Source: a virus. Taken from it: a stretch of 26,441 bases of DNA. Below, piece by piece: positions 9,244 to 14,709 of the stretch. Every line of letters starts with the position of its first letter. Position 1 is the first letter of the stretch. Made by a program: the position numbers and the translations under genes. The notes under the pieces were generated by a model that worked only from the letters and a program-made list of their open reading frames with translations, was not told the DNA's origin and searched no databases. Location of the stretch: positions 1-26,441 of the IMG/VR virus record IMGVR_UViG_3300021960_000438. The stretch is one strand, 5' to 3'.

Positions 9244-9846
9244 ATGGCTCTTAACTTCGCAAATAATAATTCATTATCAGCAATCACAACTCAACCAAGT
9301 GGTTTAAGTGGTGGAGCATTAAACCTTATCTCTACACAAACTGCATCAAGCTCATCTACAATATCTTTTACATCTGGGATAGATTCTACTTATGATTCTT
9401 ATGTATTTAAGTTTTATGATATTCACCCAGCAACTGATAATACAGAATTTCAATTTCAAGGTTCTACAAATACTGGCAGTTCTTATGGTGTAACTATAAC
9501 ATCAACTTTTTTTAGAGCATATCATGCAGAAGATAATAGTGGTGCAGCATTAGAATATCAAACAGGAAAAGATTTAGCACAATCAACATCTTTTCAAACT
9601 TTAGCAGAATATGGAAACGACAACGATCAAAGTACAAGTGGAGAACTTTGGCTTTTTGGATTGTCATCAACTACATACGTCAAACATTTTATGTCAAATT
9701 TTAATTTTGTTAATGGTTCAAATTATTCAATGAATACTTATTGTGCTGGGTATTTTAATACAACATCAGCTATTGATGCAATTCAGTTTAAAACTAATTC
9801 TGGAAATACTGATTCTGGAAAAATTAAACTCTATGGAGTTTCATAA
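9244..9846 (+). CDS. Fibre/receptor-binding-type protein, paralogue 3
   Basis: A 200-residue protein starting MALNFANNNSLSA. The N-terminal ~30 residues are shared with the next two genes (NNNSLSA/NNNSISA) and may be the docking tag. The remainder is the common tip domain: NLISTQTASSSSTISF, DSTYDSYVF, a central SGELWLFGLSSTTYVKHFMS, a GYFNTTSAIDAIQF segment and the last strand SGKIKLYGVS. Compared with paralogues 1 and 2 it lacks a long attachment region. The stop is immediately followed by the ATG of the next paralogue, suggesting coordinated synthesis and possibly a mixed complex. Confidence 0.65.
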   Translation: MALNFANNNSLSAITTQPSGLSGGALNLISTQTASSSSTISFTSGIDSTYDSYVFKFYDIHPATDNTEFQFQGSTNTGSSYGVTITSTFFRAYHAEDNSGAALEYQTGKDLAQSTSFQTLAEYGNDNDQSTSGELWLFGLSSTTYVKHFMSNFNFVNGSNYSMNTYCAGYFNTTSAIDAIQFKTNSGNTDSGKIKLYGVS

Positions 9847-10473
9847 ATGGCATTAGTTAAATACAACAACAATAGCATAAGTGCTGTAACCTCTGCTGCT
9901 TCAATACCAAGTGGAGCTATGACACTTATTAAAACTGTAACAGCAAGTAATGCTTCTAATATTACTTTTATTCATGGAACTTCAGATGTTGTATTTGATA
10001 GTACATATCCAATTTATGTTATAAAATTAATTAATTGCAAACCAGCAAGTGGTGCAAATTTAAAATGGAATACAACAACAGATGGATCAAATTTTAATGT
10101 TGTTGTTACTAACACAACTTTTGTTGCAGAACATTCTGAAGATGACAGTTCGGTTGCAAGATTAACTTATTCAGCAGGTTATCATGATGCACAAGCTGCT
10201 GATCCTTATTTAGCCATTATTAATAAAGGTGGCTATGATACTGGAGCAGATGCTTCTGGAAGTGGAGAAATAAAAATATTTTCTCCAAGCTCAACTACAT
10301 TTGTTAAACATTATATGTCAAGAATAAATGGTATGAGTGAATATCCAGGAAGTTCAGATTGTTACACAGCAGGATATTTTAATACTACTTCTGCTTTAAC
10401 AGGATTTAGAATAGAAGCTCTTGCACAAAATATTACTGGAACAGTAAAACTCTATGGAATTAAGGATAGCTAA
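9847..10473 (+). CDS. Fibre/receptor-binding-type protein, paralogue 4
   Basis: A 208-residue protein directly abutting paralogue 3. It shares the short N-terminal tag (MALVKYNNNSISAVTSA), the TLIKTVTASNASNITF opening, DSTYPIYV, SGEIKIFSPSSTTFVKHYMS, AGYFNTTSALTGF and a final GTVKLYGI. The middle, between about residues 70 and 130, is the part that differs most from its neighbours, as expected of loops facing a receptor. The start is fixed by the zero-base spacing. Its stop overlaps the next start as TAATG. The function is inferred from family resemblance inside this window only. Confidence 0.65.
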   Translation: MALVKYNNNSISAVTSAASIPSGAMTLIKTVTASNASNITFIHGTSDVVFDSTYPIYVIKLINCKPASGANLKWNTTTDGSNFNVVVTNTTFVAEHSEDDSSVARLTYSAGYHDAQAADPYLAIINKGGYDTGADASGSGEIKIFSPSSTTFVKHYMSRINGMSEYPGSSDCYTAGYFNTTSALTGFRIEALAQNITGTVKLYGIKDS

Positions 10474-11096
10474 TGAGTATTGTTAAATTAAATAATCAAG
10501 GTGTAAAGAACGCAACTGCTTTTGGTAGCATTAGTTCTTTAGGTAGCATGACGTTTATTAAAAAGCTAACAGCTAGTGCTTCTGCTACTTTATCTTTTGT
10601 TGATGGTACAGATGGTGTGGTGCTAGATGATACTTATAAGGAATATGTATTTACTTTTAATAATATTCATAGTTCATCAGAAAATTCATTCCAAGTAAAT
10701 TTTAGAGATGGTGGTTCAGCTTATGATGCTGTTAAAACATCTGCTGGTTATAGAGCATATCATTTTGAATCAGATAGTGGTTCTGGATTAGGATATGAGG
10801 CTGCTTTAGATTTAGCACAATCAACAGCTTTTCAAGGTGTAGGTCAACCTCAATCTTCTGCAGATAATGATAGTAGTGGTTCTGGTTTTTTACATTTATT
10901 TAACCCATCATCAACTGTTTTCGTAAAGCATTATATATCTCATTATGTTCATCATTATACTAATGCAGCACCTGGAGAAATAGACAATTATATGGCAGGA
11001 TATTGTAATACAACAACAGCTATTGATGGAGTGCAATTTAAGTTTGATTCTGGCAACATAGATGCTGGAGATATTTGCCTTTATGGTATTGCATAA
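10473..11096 (+). CDS. Fibre/receptor-binding-type protein, paralogue 5
   Basis: A 207-residue last member of the row. It opens MSIVKLNNQGVKNAT, then MTFIKKLTASASATLSF, DDTYKEYVFTF, a central SGFLHLFNPSSTVFVKHYIS, GYCNTTTAIDGVQF and the closing GDICLYGIA. Its middle region (RAYHFESDSGSGLGYEAALDLAQSTAFQ) is closer to paralogue 3 (RAYHAEDNSGAALEYQTGK, DLAQSTSFQ) than to paralogue 4. This suggests either that 3 and 5 are the more recent duplicates or that segments were exchanged. A small chaperone-like gene follows after a 26-base gap with its own ribosome-binding site. Confidence 0.65.
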   Translation: MSIVKLNNQGVKNATAFGSISSLGSMTFIKKLTASASATLSFVDGTDGVVLDDTYKEYVFTFNNIHSSSENSFQVNFRDGGSAYDAVKTSAGYRAYHFESDSGSGLGYEAALDLAQSTAFQGVGQPQSSADNDSSGSGFLHLFNPSSTVFVKHYISHYVHHYTNAAPGEIDNYMAGYCNTTTAIDGVQFKFDSGNIDAGDICLYGIA

Positions 11097-11122
11097 ATTT
11101 TAACAAAGGAGTATAAATAATT

Positions 11123-11335
11123 ATGGCAAGACATCACAATATAAATGGGAACATAGTTCCTTTTACAGCAGAAGAAGAAGCAGCTAGAGATGCTGAAGAA
11201 GCACAAGCTGTAATAGACGCACAAACTGCAAAAGATGCAGAGGATGCCAAGAAAGCTAGAATATCGTCTGCTAAAACTAAACTACAAAATCTAGGTCTAA
11301 CAGTAGATGAAGTGAAAGACGCATTTAACATCTAG
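11123..11335 (+). CDS. Small tail-fibre chaperone-like protein B
   Basis: A 70-residue paralogue of the protein at 7747: MARHHNINGNIVPFTAEEE, an Ala/Asp/Glu-rich helix and an NLGLTVDEVKDAF end. An aaaggagt site lies about 11 bases upstream. It closes the fibre array, just as its relative closes the first fibre gene. The helix has many A-x-x-A positions, so a coiled coil is likely. A role as fibre assembly partner is inferred from repeated adjacency. An antisense reading frame over almost its whole length reflects the biased codons and was ignored. Confidence 0.6.
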   Translation: MARHHNINGNIVPFTAEEEAARDAEEAQAVIDAQTAKDAEDAKKARISSAKTKLQNLGLTVDEVKDAFNI

Positions 11336-11337
11336 TA

Positions 11338-11550
11338 ATGAAGTTTGTGCTGATGTTGTCTATATGTTCATTTGCTGTAGGAGAATGTAAAGACCCAGTA
11401 AAATATCAAGAAACTTTTGACACTTGGAAAGATTGTGCGATAGTAGCTTTAGATACAAGTATAAAATATTTAGAAGCTATAGATGATGACACAGTAAATC
11501 AATTTCAATTATCAACTCAATACAGTTGTAAATTAGAAGATACAATTTAA
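11338..11550 (+). CDS. Small exported protein with signal-like N-terminus
   Basis: A 70-residue protein. The N-terminus MKFVLMLSICSFAVGEC is a short hydrophobic segment like a signal peptide or single membrane anchor, followed by a mature part with two further Cys (TWKDC and QYSC) that could form a disulfide. A lipobox is not convincing. It starts three bases after the stop of the preceding gene and its stop overlaps the next start. Position at the head of the lysis/small-gene block suggests an envelope-directed role, but I recognise no named family. Confidence 0.5.
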   Translation: MKFVLMLSICSFAVGECKDPVKYQETFDTWKDCAIVALDTSIKYLEAIDDDTVNQFQLSTQYSCKLEDTI

Positions 11551-11744
11551 TGCCTAAAAATATTGCACTTCAAAAAATAGAATCACACGAAAAACTTTGT
11601 CGTATCATGCAAAAGCAAACTCATCAAAAAATTAACAACATAGAATCAGAAATTAAAGATATAAAGAAACACTTATACTATGCTATGTCAGCTCTTATAG
11701 GTGGGATGTTTACAATTATAGTTATATTATTTCAAAAACTTTAA
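11550..11744 (+). CDS. Holin-like / XhlA-like membrane protein
   Basis: A 64-residue protein with a charged, coiled-coil-prone N-terminal two thirds (QTHQKINNIESEIKDIKKH) and one C-terminal membrane helix (ALIGGMFTIIVILFQKL). This is the layout of XhlA/haemolysin-type phage proteins that cooperate with holins, and of some T7-like class II lysis proteins. It overlaps the preceding gene by TAATG. No other motif is visible. The lysis role is inferred from topology and from the further membrane proteins downstream. Confidence 0.5.
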   Translation: MPKNIALQKIESHEKLCRIMQKQTHQKINNIESEIKDIKKHLYYAMSALIGGMFTIIVILFQKL

Positions 11745-11757
11745 CTTTAAGGTCTTT

Positions 11758-12060
11758 ATGGCTAGAAGAAAGAAAGCAATTACTGGTCTATTAAGCGAAA
11801 TGAAAGCACAGATTGAACTAGCAAAAGACCCAAATATCCTTGTATTTACACCACTTGGAGGTCTTGGTCCTGTGGATATTGTTACTTTAAATATGTCTAC
11901 AGGTGAGTATACTGGTTATGATGTTAAATCAAAAAATTATAGAAAAACAGACTATACAGCCAAAGATGGCTATAGAAGAAAAAGAATTGGCTCACTAATA
12001 TTAAGAGGAAGAACCAAAGAACAAATCAAACTAAAGGTAAAAATAATATATGCAAAGTGA
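11758..12060 (+). CDS. Possible PD-(D/E)XK nuclease
   Basis: A 100-residue basic protein. Residues 33-58 read LGGLGPVDIVTLN, then TGEYTGYDVKSKN, giving G-x-x-D40, a strand, then D55-x-K57 on a second strand. This spacing matches the catalytic core of small PD-(D/E)XK nucleases such as resolvase-like enzymes, with Arg/Lys-rich flanks for DNA contact. If real, it could cut branched or host DNA late in infection. The protein is short and the resemblance is by eye. The position among lysis genes is unusual for a nuclease, although T7-like phages do carry small endonucleases. Its end overlaps the next gene by 11 bases. Confidence 0.4.
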   Translation: MARRKKAITGLLSEMKAQIELAKDPNILVFTPLGGLGPVDIVTLNMSTGEYTGYDVKSKNYRKTDYTAKDGYRRKRIGSLILRGRTKEQIKLKVKIIYAK

Positions 12061-12256
12061 TAATTCTTTAGACATTATTAATGAGTATAAAGATCAAGTT
12101 AGAATATTAAAAGGTCAGATAGCAGAGCTTGAAGATGCAGGTAAATCTAAAGATGCAGCTAACAAAAGATGTTTGCAAAAACTAGAATTTTGCACTAAAG
12201 ATTTAGATGATGCTTTATCTAAAATTAAAAAGTTAGAAGAAGAAACTAAAGATTAA
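12050..12256 (+). CDS. Small coiled-coil protein
   Basis: A 68-residue, strongly charged, helical protein (EYKDQVRILKGQIAELEDAG, later DALSKIKKLEEE) with heptad-like spacing and two Cys (RCLQKLEFC). It has no signal peptide and no membrane segment, so it is not by itself a spanin. It starts inside the end of the possible nuclease gene and is followed one base later by the two-helix holin-like gene. I infer a partner role in lysis or assembly; no family recognised. Confidence 0.5.
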   Translation: MQSDNSLDIINEYKDQVRILKGQIAELEDAGKSKDAANKRCLQKLEFCTKDLDDALSKIKKLEEETKD

Positions 12257-12257
12257 T

Positions 12258-12629
12258 ATGCTGCCATATAATTTATTATTTAAAATAGGGTCTAAAGCTG
12301 TAGGAAGTTTTATGACTAAACGAGCAGAGAAAAGTGAACGTAAGCATCAAATAGCTTTACAAGAAATGCAAACTGGTAACGAAAGAGCTAAAAGAAATGG
12401 CTCACTAATTTTAGATTTAGTATTGGGTGCATTTATATTAGCACCACTTGGCATACTAGCTTATGCTACATTCTATGGTGATATGACTATGTTAAAAAAA
12501 GTAGAGTTTTACTTTGAACAACTAAAAAACATTCCAGAAGTATATTTATATTTAATTTTTATAGTAGTTGGTGGTAACTATGGAATATCTGTTACTAATT
12601 TATTGAGTAATAAAAAGTTTAAAAAATGA
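12258..12629 (+). CDS. Holin-like membrane protein (GTA_holin_3TM-like)
   Basis: A 123-residue protein with a charged, amphipathic N-terminal half (MTKRAEKSERKHQIALQEMQ), then two clear membrane helices at about 49-72 (LDLVLGAFILAPLGILAYA) and 95-116 (LYLIFIVVGGNYGISVTNLL), and a Lys-rich tail. The amphipathic leader followed by an APLG-containing helix and a GG-YG helix resembles the GTA/3TM holin group found in alphaproteobacterial phages and gene transfer agents. It would permit endolysin access to the wall. No soluble endolysin is recognisable next to it. Confidence 0.55.
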   Translation: MLPYNLLFKIGSKAVGSFMTKRAEKSERKHQIALQEMQTGNERAKRNGSLILDLVLGAFILAPLGILAYATFYGDMTMLKKVEFYFEQLKNIPEVYLYLIFIVVGGNYGISVTNLLSNKKFKK

Positions 12630-12838
12630 CAATATCTGCTTTTGATCCTAGTCTATTAAGTAACTATGACCAACCTAAATACCTTTTACATTTTCAATGG
12701 AAAAATTCTGACACTAAAATTTACAGATATGCTTTAGTAGAAGAGATAGATATAACTAAAATAGACCACAGATTAAAATTAAAACAAGATGAAGTAGGAT
12801 TAAGCCAACAAGAAATATGGGAGAAAAAATATAAATGA
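12626..12838 (+). CDS. Conserved-looking small soluble protein, unknown
   Basis: A 70-residue protein that overlaps the holin-like gene by four bases (ATGA). It opens MTISAFDPSLLSNYDQP and contains an aromatic stretch YLLHFQWKNSDTKIYRYALV, with a charged helical C-terminus ending in EIWEKKYK. No motif recognised. Translational coupling on both sides is the main support for expression. Confidence 0.45.
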   Translation: MTISAFDPSLLSNYDQPKYLLHFQWKNSDTKIYRYALVEEIDITKIDHRLKLKQDEVGLSQQEIWEKKYK

Positions 12839-12981
12839 AGAATATATCTACATCATACTCACAGCAATATAATAAGAAAGTAAGTTTATTATCTCAACAA
12901 ACAGGAAAAAATGGCAAGAGTAAAGTTCAACATAGCAGATCAACCTCACGTAAGAATACCAAAAAAAACAAGTATAGGTAG
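12835..12981 (+). CDS. Micro-gene: basic 48-residue protein
   Basis: ATG at 12835 overlaps the stop of the previous gene (ATGA). The product, MKNISTSYSQQYNKK... to KNTKKNKYR, is very basic and Ser/Gln-rich. Its last 71 bases overlap, in another frame, the better supported gene that starts at 12911. Coupled start is the only support; it may be a short leader whose translation delivers ribosomes to 12911. Confidence 0.3.
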   Translation: MKNISTSYSQQYNKKVSLLSQQTGKNGKSKVQHSRSTSRKNTKKNKYR

Positions 12982-13060
12982 ACGACCCAAACTATCTTCT
13001 ATGAATAAGCATAAGAAGAGACAAAAAGGTAAATCAAAAAATCGTGGACAGGGTAGATAA
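12911..13060 (+). CDS. Micro-gene: basic 49-residue conserved marine-phage protein
   Basis: The frame opens MARVKFNIADQPHVRIPKK and contains TSIGRRPKLSSMNKHKKR, ending KNRGQGR. An agga site lies 6-9 bases upstream. The IPKKTSIGR...MNK.K.R...RGQGR pattern is one I remember from tiny proteins of pelagiphage-type genomes, so I consider it real although it is too short for most gene finders. Extremely basic, so probably binds nucleic acid or a phosphate-rich partner. Function unknown. Confidence 0.55.
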   Translation: MARVKFNIADQPHVRIPKKTSIGRRPKLSSMNKHKKRQKGKSKNRGQGR

Positions 13061-13093
13061 TATCTTATATTAGAACATTCATAGGAGATAAAT

Positions 13094-13195
13094 ATGATTG
13101 ATGAAATTAGAGACATGATCAAACATTATATGGAAGATCATAAAAAAGCAGTTATCGTTGTTGGTGTGCTATTAGTTATAGCTCTAATAATATAA
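13094..13195 (+). CDS. Micro-gene: 33-residue single-pass membrane peptide
   Basis: Strong taggaga site at 13083-13088, then MIDEIRDMIKHYMEDHKK followed by a continuous hydrophobic helix AVIVVGVLLVIALII to the stop. An amphipathic cytoplasmic segment plus one membrane helix fits a class III or pinholin-like peptide or a lysis regulator. No family named. Confidence 0.5.
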   Translation: MIDEIRDMIKHYMEDHKKAVIVVGVLLVIALII

Positions 13196-13215
13196 TTATT
13201 GATAAGGAATAACCT

Positions 13216-13305
13216 ATGGAGATAGAGAGGATGAACTATTATTTTACAGGTGTTCTTATAATAATGATGACTTTGTTGGCTCTCTGTGGAGGTCCAGCAA
13301 CATGA
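13216..13305 (+). CDS. Micro-gene: 29-residue hydrophobic peptide
   Basis: aagga precedes the ATG. The product MEIERMNYYFTGVLIIMMTL continues LALCGGPAT, one membrane helix with a Cys near its end that might be lipidated (LALC resembles a lipobox). Its stop overlaps the next ATG (ATGA at 13302-13305). The LALC plus short tail raises the possibility of a tiny outer-membrane spanin-like lipoprotein, but 29 residues would be very short. Confidence 0.45.
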   Translation: MEIERMNYYFTGVLIIMMTLLALCGGPAT

Positions 13306-13415
13306 TTGATAAATTTTTATATTCTTTTTTTGGAAAACTAGATAATTTAATTGGATTAGTAGACAAGTTATTTGCACCACGTTGCAAATGTAAGAAGAAG
13401 AAGAAAAATGCCTAG
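13302..13415 (+). CDS. Micro-gene: 37-residue protein with Cys/Lys-rich tail
   Basis: Starts within the stop of the previous micro-gene. MIDKFLYSFFGKLDNLIGLV then DKLFAPRCKCKKKKKNA: an amphipathic aromatic helix followed by a C-x-C and a Lys run. I recall similar tiny proteins in marine podoviruses. It overlaps the next start by eight bases. A membrane-surface or RNA-binding role would fit the composition, but is a guess. Confidence 0.5.
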   Translation: MIDKFLYSFFGKLDNLIGLVDKLFAPRCKCKKKKKNA

Positions 13416-13530
13416 ACCTGTACGTAAATGGATAGTAAGATTAAGAATGTGGTATGCTGATATAAGAGGTCATCATGGTAAGAGATGGAATTATGAATCT
13501 TCAGATCACTACATGAAAGGAAAAAAATGA
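13408..13530 (+). CDS. Micro-gene: 40-residue basic/aromatic protein
   Basis: ATG lies inside the end of the previous gene. MPRPVRKWIVRLRMWYADIR then GHHGKRWNYESSDHYMKGKK. It is rich in Arg, Trp, His and Tyr, with an amphipathic first helix. Its stop overlaps the next ATG (ATGA at 13527-13530). No known family. Tight coupling on both sides argues that it is translated. Confidence 0.5.
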   Translation: MPRPVRKWIVRLRMWYADIRGHHGKRWNYESSDHYMKGKK

Positions 13531-13892
13531 AAGTATCAGATAAAACATCAGTAAGTATGCCAATCAAAAACATGATTGGTATAGTTATTGCTGTTGCTAT
13601 GGGTGTGTTTGCTTACACAGAAGTTACTGCTAGACTTACATCCCTTGAGACATCAAGAGAATTATTCCAAGCTGATTTACTTAAAAAATCTGAACAACTT
13701 CCAACAGACCAAGAACAATATATGTTGATAGAAGATTTATATAAAACAACAGAAAAATTAGAATTAACTCAAGAACAAAACATGACGAATAAAGTTAATA
13801 TACAATTTTTAAGAGATCAATTAGATAAAGCGTTAGCTGATGTTGAACATTTAAAAGATAAGGTAAGACAAAATGGAAATGGTACACACTAA
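13527..13892 (+). CDS. Membrane-anchored coiled-coil protein
   Basis: A 121-residue protein: a short polar start (MKVSDKTSVSMPIKN), one membrane helix (MIGIVIAVAMGVFAYTEV), then a long charged helix with repeated heptads (TSLETSRELFQADLLKKSEQ through DKALADVEHLKDKV). An N-terminal anchor plus a periplasm-length coiled coil is the layout of inner-membrane spanins, and proteins opening with this SDKTSVSMP segment are frequent in marine phages. No outer-membrane spanin partner is certain. The spanin-like role is inferred from topology and neighbourhood. Confidence 0.55.
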   Translation: MKVSDKTSVSMPIKNMIGIVIAVAMGVFAYTEVTARLTSLETSRELFQADLLKKSEQLPTDQEQYMLIEDLYKTTEKLELTQEQNMTNKVNIQFLRDQLDKALADVEHLKDKVRQNGNGTH

Positions 13893-14104
13893 TGATTGAA
13901 TCTGTTGTAGCTCTTTGTATGTTTATAGCAGGAGAATTAACTGAACACAGAATACAACCAGCAATGTCAGATTGTTTAAAAGGCAAACGTGTTGCTGAAC
14001 GTGGAGCAAATGATAATATAGAATATAAATGTGGTAAAGTAGAAGCAGAAATAGAAGAAAATATTGATGGCAGTAAAGCTATTAAAAAAATAATAAAAGA
14101 ATAA
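13892..14104 (+). CDS. Small Cys-containing exported/secreted-type protein, unknown
   Basis: A 70-residue protein overlapping the previous stop (TAATG). MIESVVALCMFIAGELTEHR opens with a short hydrophobic stretch, followed by two further Cys (MSDCLKGKR, EYKCGKVEAE) that could pair. The layout SCLxxKRxAER...YxCxK with an acidic helix afterwards is one I have met in pelagiphage-like genomes. It resembles the protein at 11338 in size and Cys pattern. Possibly a periplasmic lysis partner; not assigned. Confidence 0.5.
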   Translation: MIESVVALCMFIAGELTEHRIQPAMSDCLKGKRVAERGANDNIEYKCGKVEAEIEENIDGSKAIKKIIKE

Positions 14105-14106
14105 TT

Positions 14107-14391
14107 ATGGCTATTAGAAAAACAACAAAAGGCAAAGACGCAAATTATAGACCTACAAAAAAAGGTGCTGGGATGACAGCTAAAGGTGTTGCAAGATATA
14201 GAAGAGCTAATCCCGGATCAAAATTAAAAACAGCAGTAACTGGTAAAGTTAAGCCGGGATCTAAAGCTGCTAAACGTAGAAAAAGTTATTGTGCAAGATC
14301 AGCTGGACAACTTAAAAGATCATCAGCTAAAACAAGAAACGATCCTAACTCAAGAATAAGACAAGCAAGACGTAGGTGGAAGTGCCGATAA
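14107..14391 (+). CDS. DUF6321-like basic conserved phage protein
   Basis: A 94-residue very basic protein. The central GAGMTAKGVARYRRANPGSK, then LKTAVTGKVKPGSKAAKRRKSYCARSAGQ, and the terminal DPNSRIRQARRRWKC are signature stretches of a family widespread in cyanophages and other marine phages (I know it as DUF6321). The function is unestablished. The charge and the AAKRRKS tracts suggest nucleic-acid binding, perhaps a virion-packaged or histone-like factor. Stop overlaps the following zinc-finger-like gene. Confidence 0.75.
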   Translation: MAIRKTTKGKDANYRPTKKGAGMTAKGVARYRRANPGSKLKTAVTGKVKPGSKAAKRRKSYCARSAGQLKRSSAKTRNDPNSRIRQARRRWKCR

Positions 14392-14591
14392 GAAAAACTT
14401 GGAAGAAACCAGAAAAGTCTTTTATGTGTGGGTACTGTGAAGAGTGTAATAAAGAATTAATTAGTGATGCTGGTGGCTGGATAGTCACAGCTAACAAACA
14501 ATATTTTTGCCATGATGGTAAAGATGGTAGTTGTTTTGACAACTATTGTGTGCTAAAATTAAAACAACAAAAGGAAAATAATTATGGCTAA
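14382..14591 (+). CDS. Small zinc-binding-type protein
   Basis: About 69 residues from a GTG at 14382; a GTG at 14376 and an ATG at 14424 are alternatives in the same frame. Cys pattern C-x2-C-x2-C (MCGYCEECNKEL), then a strand SDAGGWIV, then FCHDGKDGSCFDNYC. Two Cys/His knuckles about 35 residues apart suggest a treble-clef or LIM-like zinc module. The start overlaps the DUF6321-like gene and the end overlaps the next micro-gene by eight bases. A protein-protein or nucleic-acid adaptor role is likely but undefined. Confidence 0.55.
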   Translation: MPIRKTWKKPEKSFMCGYCEECNKELISDAGGWIVTANKQYFCHDGKDGSCFDNYCVLKLKQQKENNYG

Positions 14592-14709
14592 AAAAGGTTT
14601 GTACTATAATATAAACAAAAGAAAAAAAGCTGGTACTTCAAGAACAAAAAAGAAATCTACAATATCTGCAAAGGCTTATAAAAACATGAAGTCTGGATTT
14701 AAAAAATAG
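14584..14709 (+). CDS. Micro-gene: conserved basic phage protein (KKGLY family)
   Basis: 41 residues opening MAKKGLYYNINKRKKAGTS and ending SAKAYKNMKSGFKK. The MAKKGLY-N-I...(K/R)KKAG...A-K-A-(Y/F)K pattern matches a tiny basic protein found in many T7-like and marine phages, often beside DUF6321-like genes. Function unknown. It is the last plus-strand gene before the convergent minus operon and its end overlaps the DnaA-like gene by 11 bases. Confidence 0.65.
   Translation: MAKKGLYYNINKRKKAGTSRTKKKSTISAKAYKNMKSGFKK

Noticed and set aside
7054-11096. Diversity-generating retroelement acting on the fibre array
   Set aside because: No reverse transcriptase, no template repeat and no adenine-biased variable repeat seen in the window.
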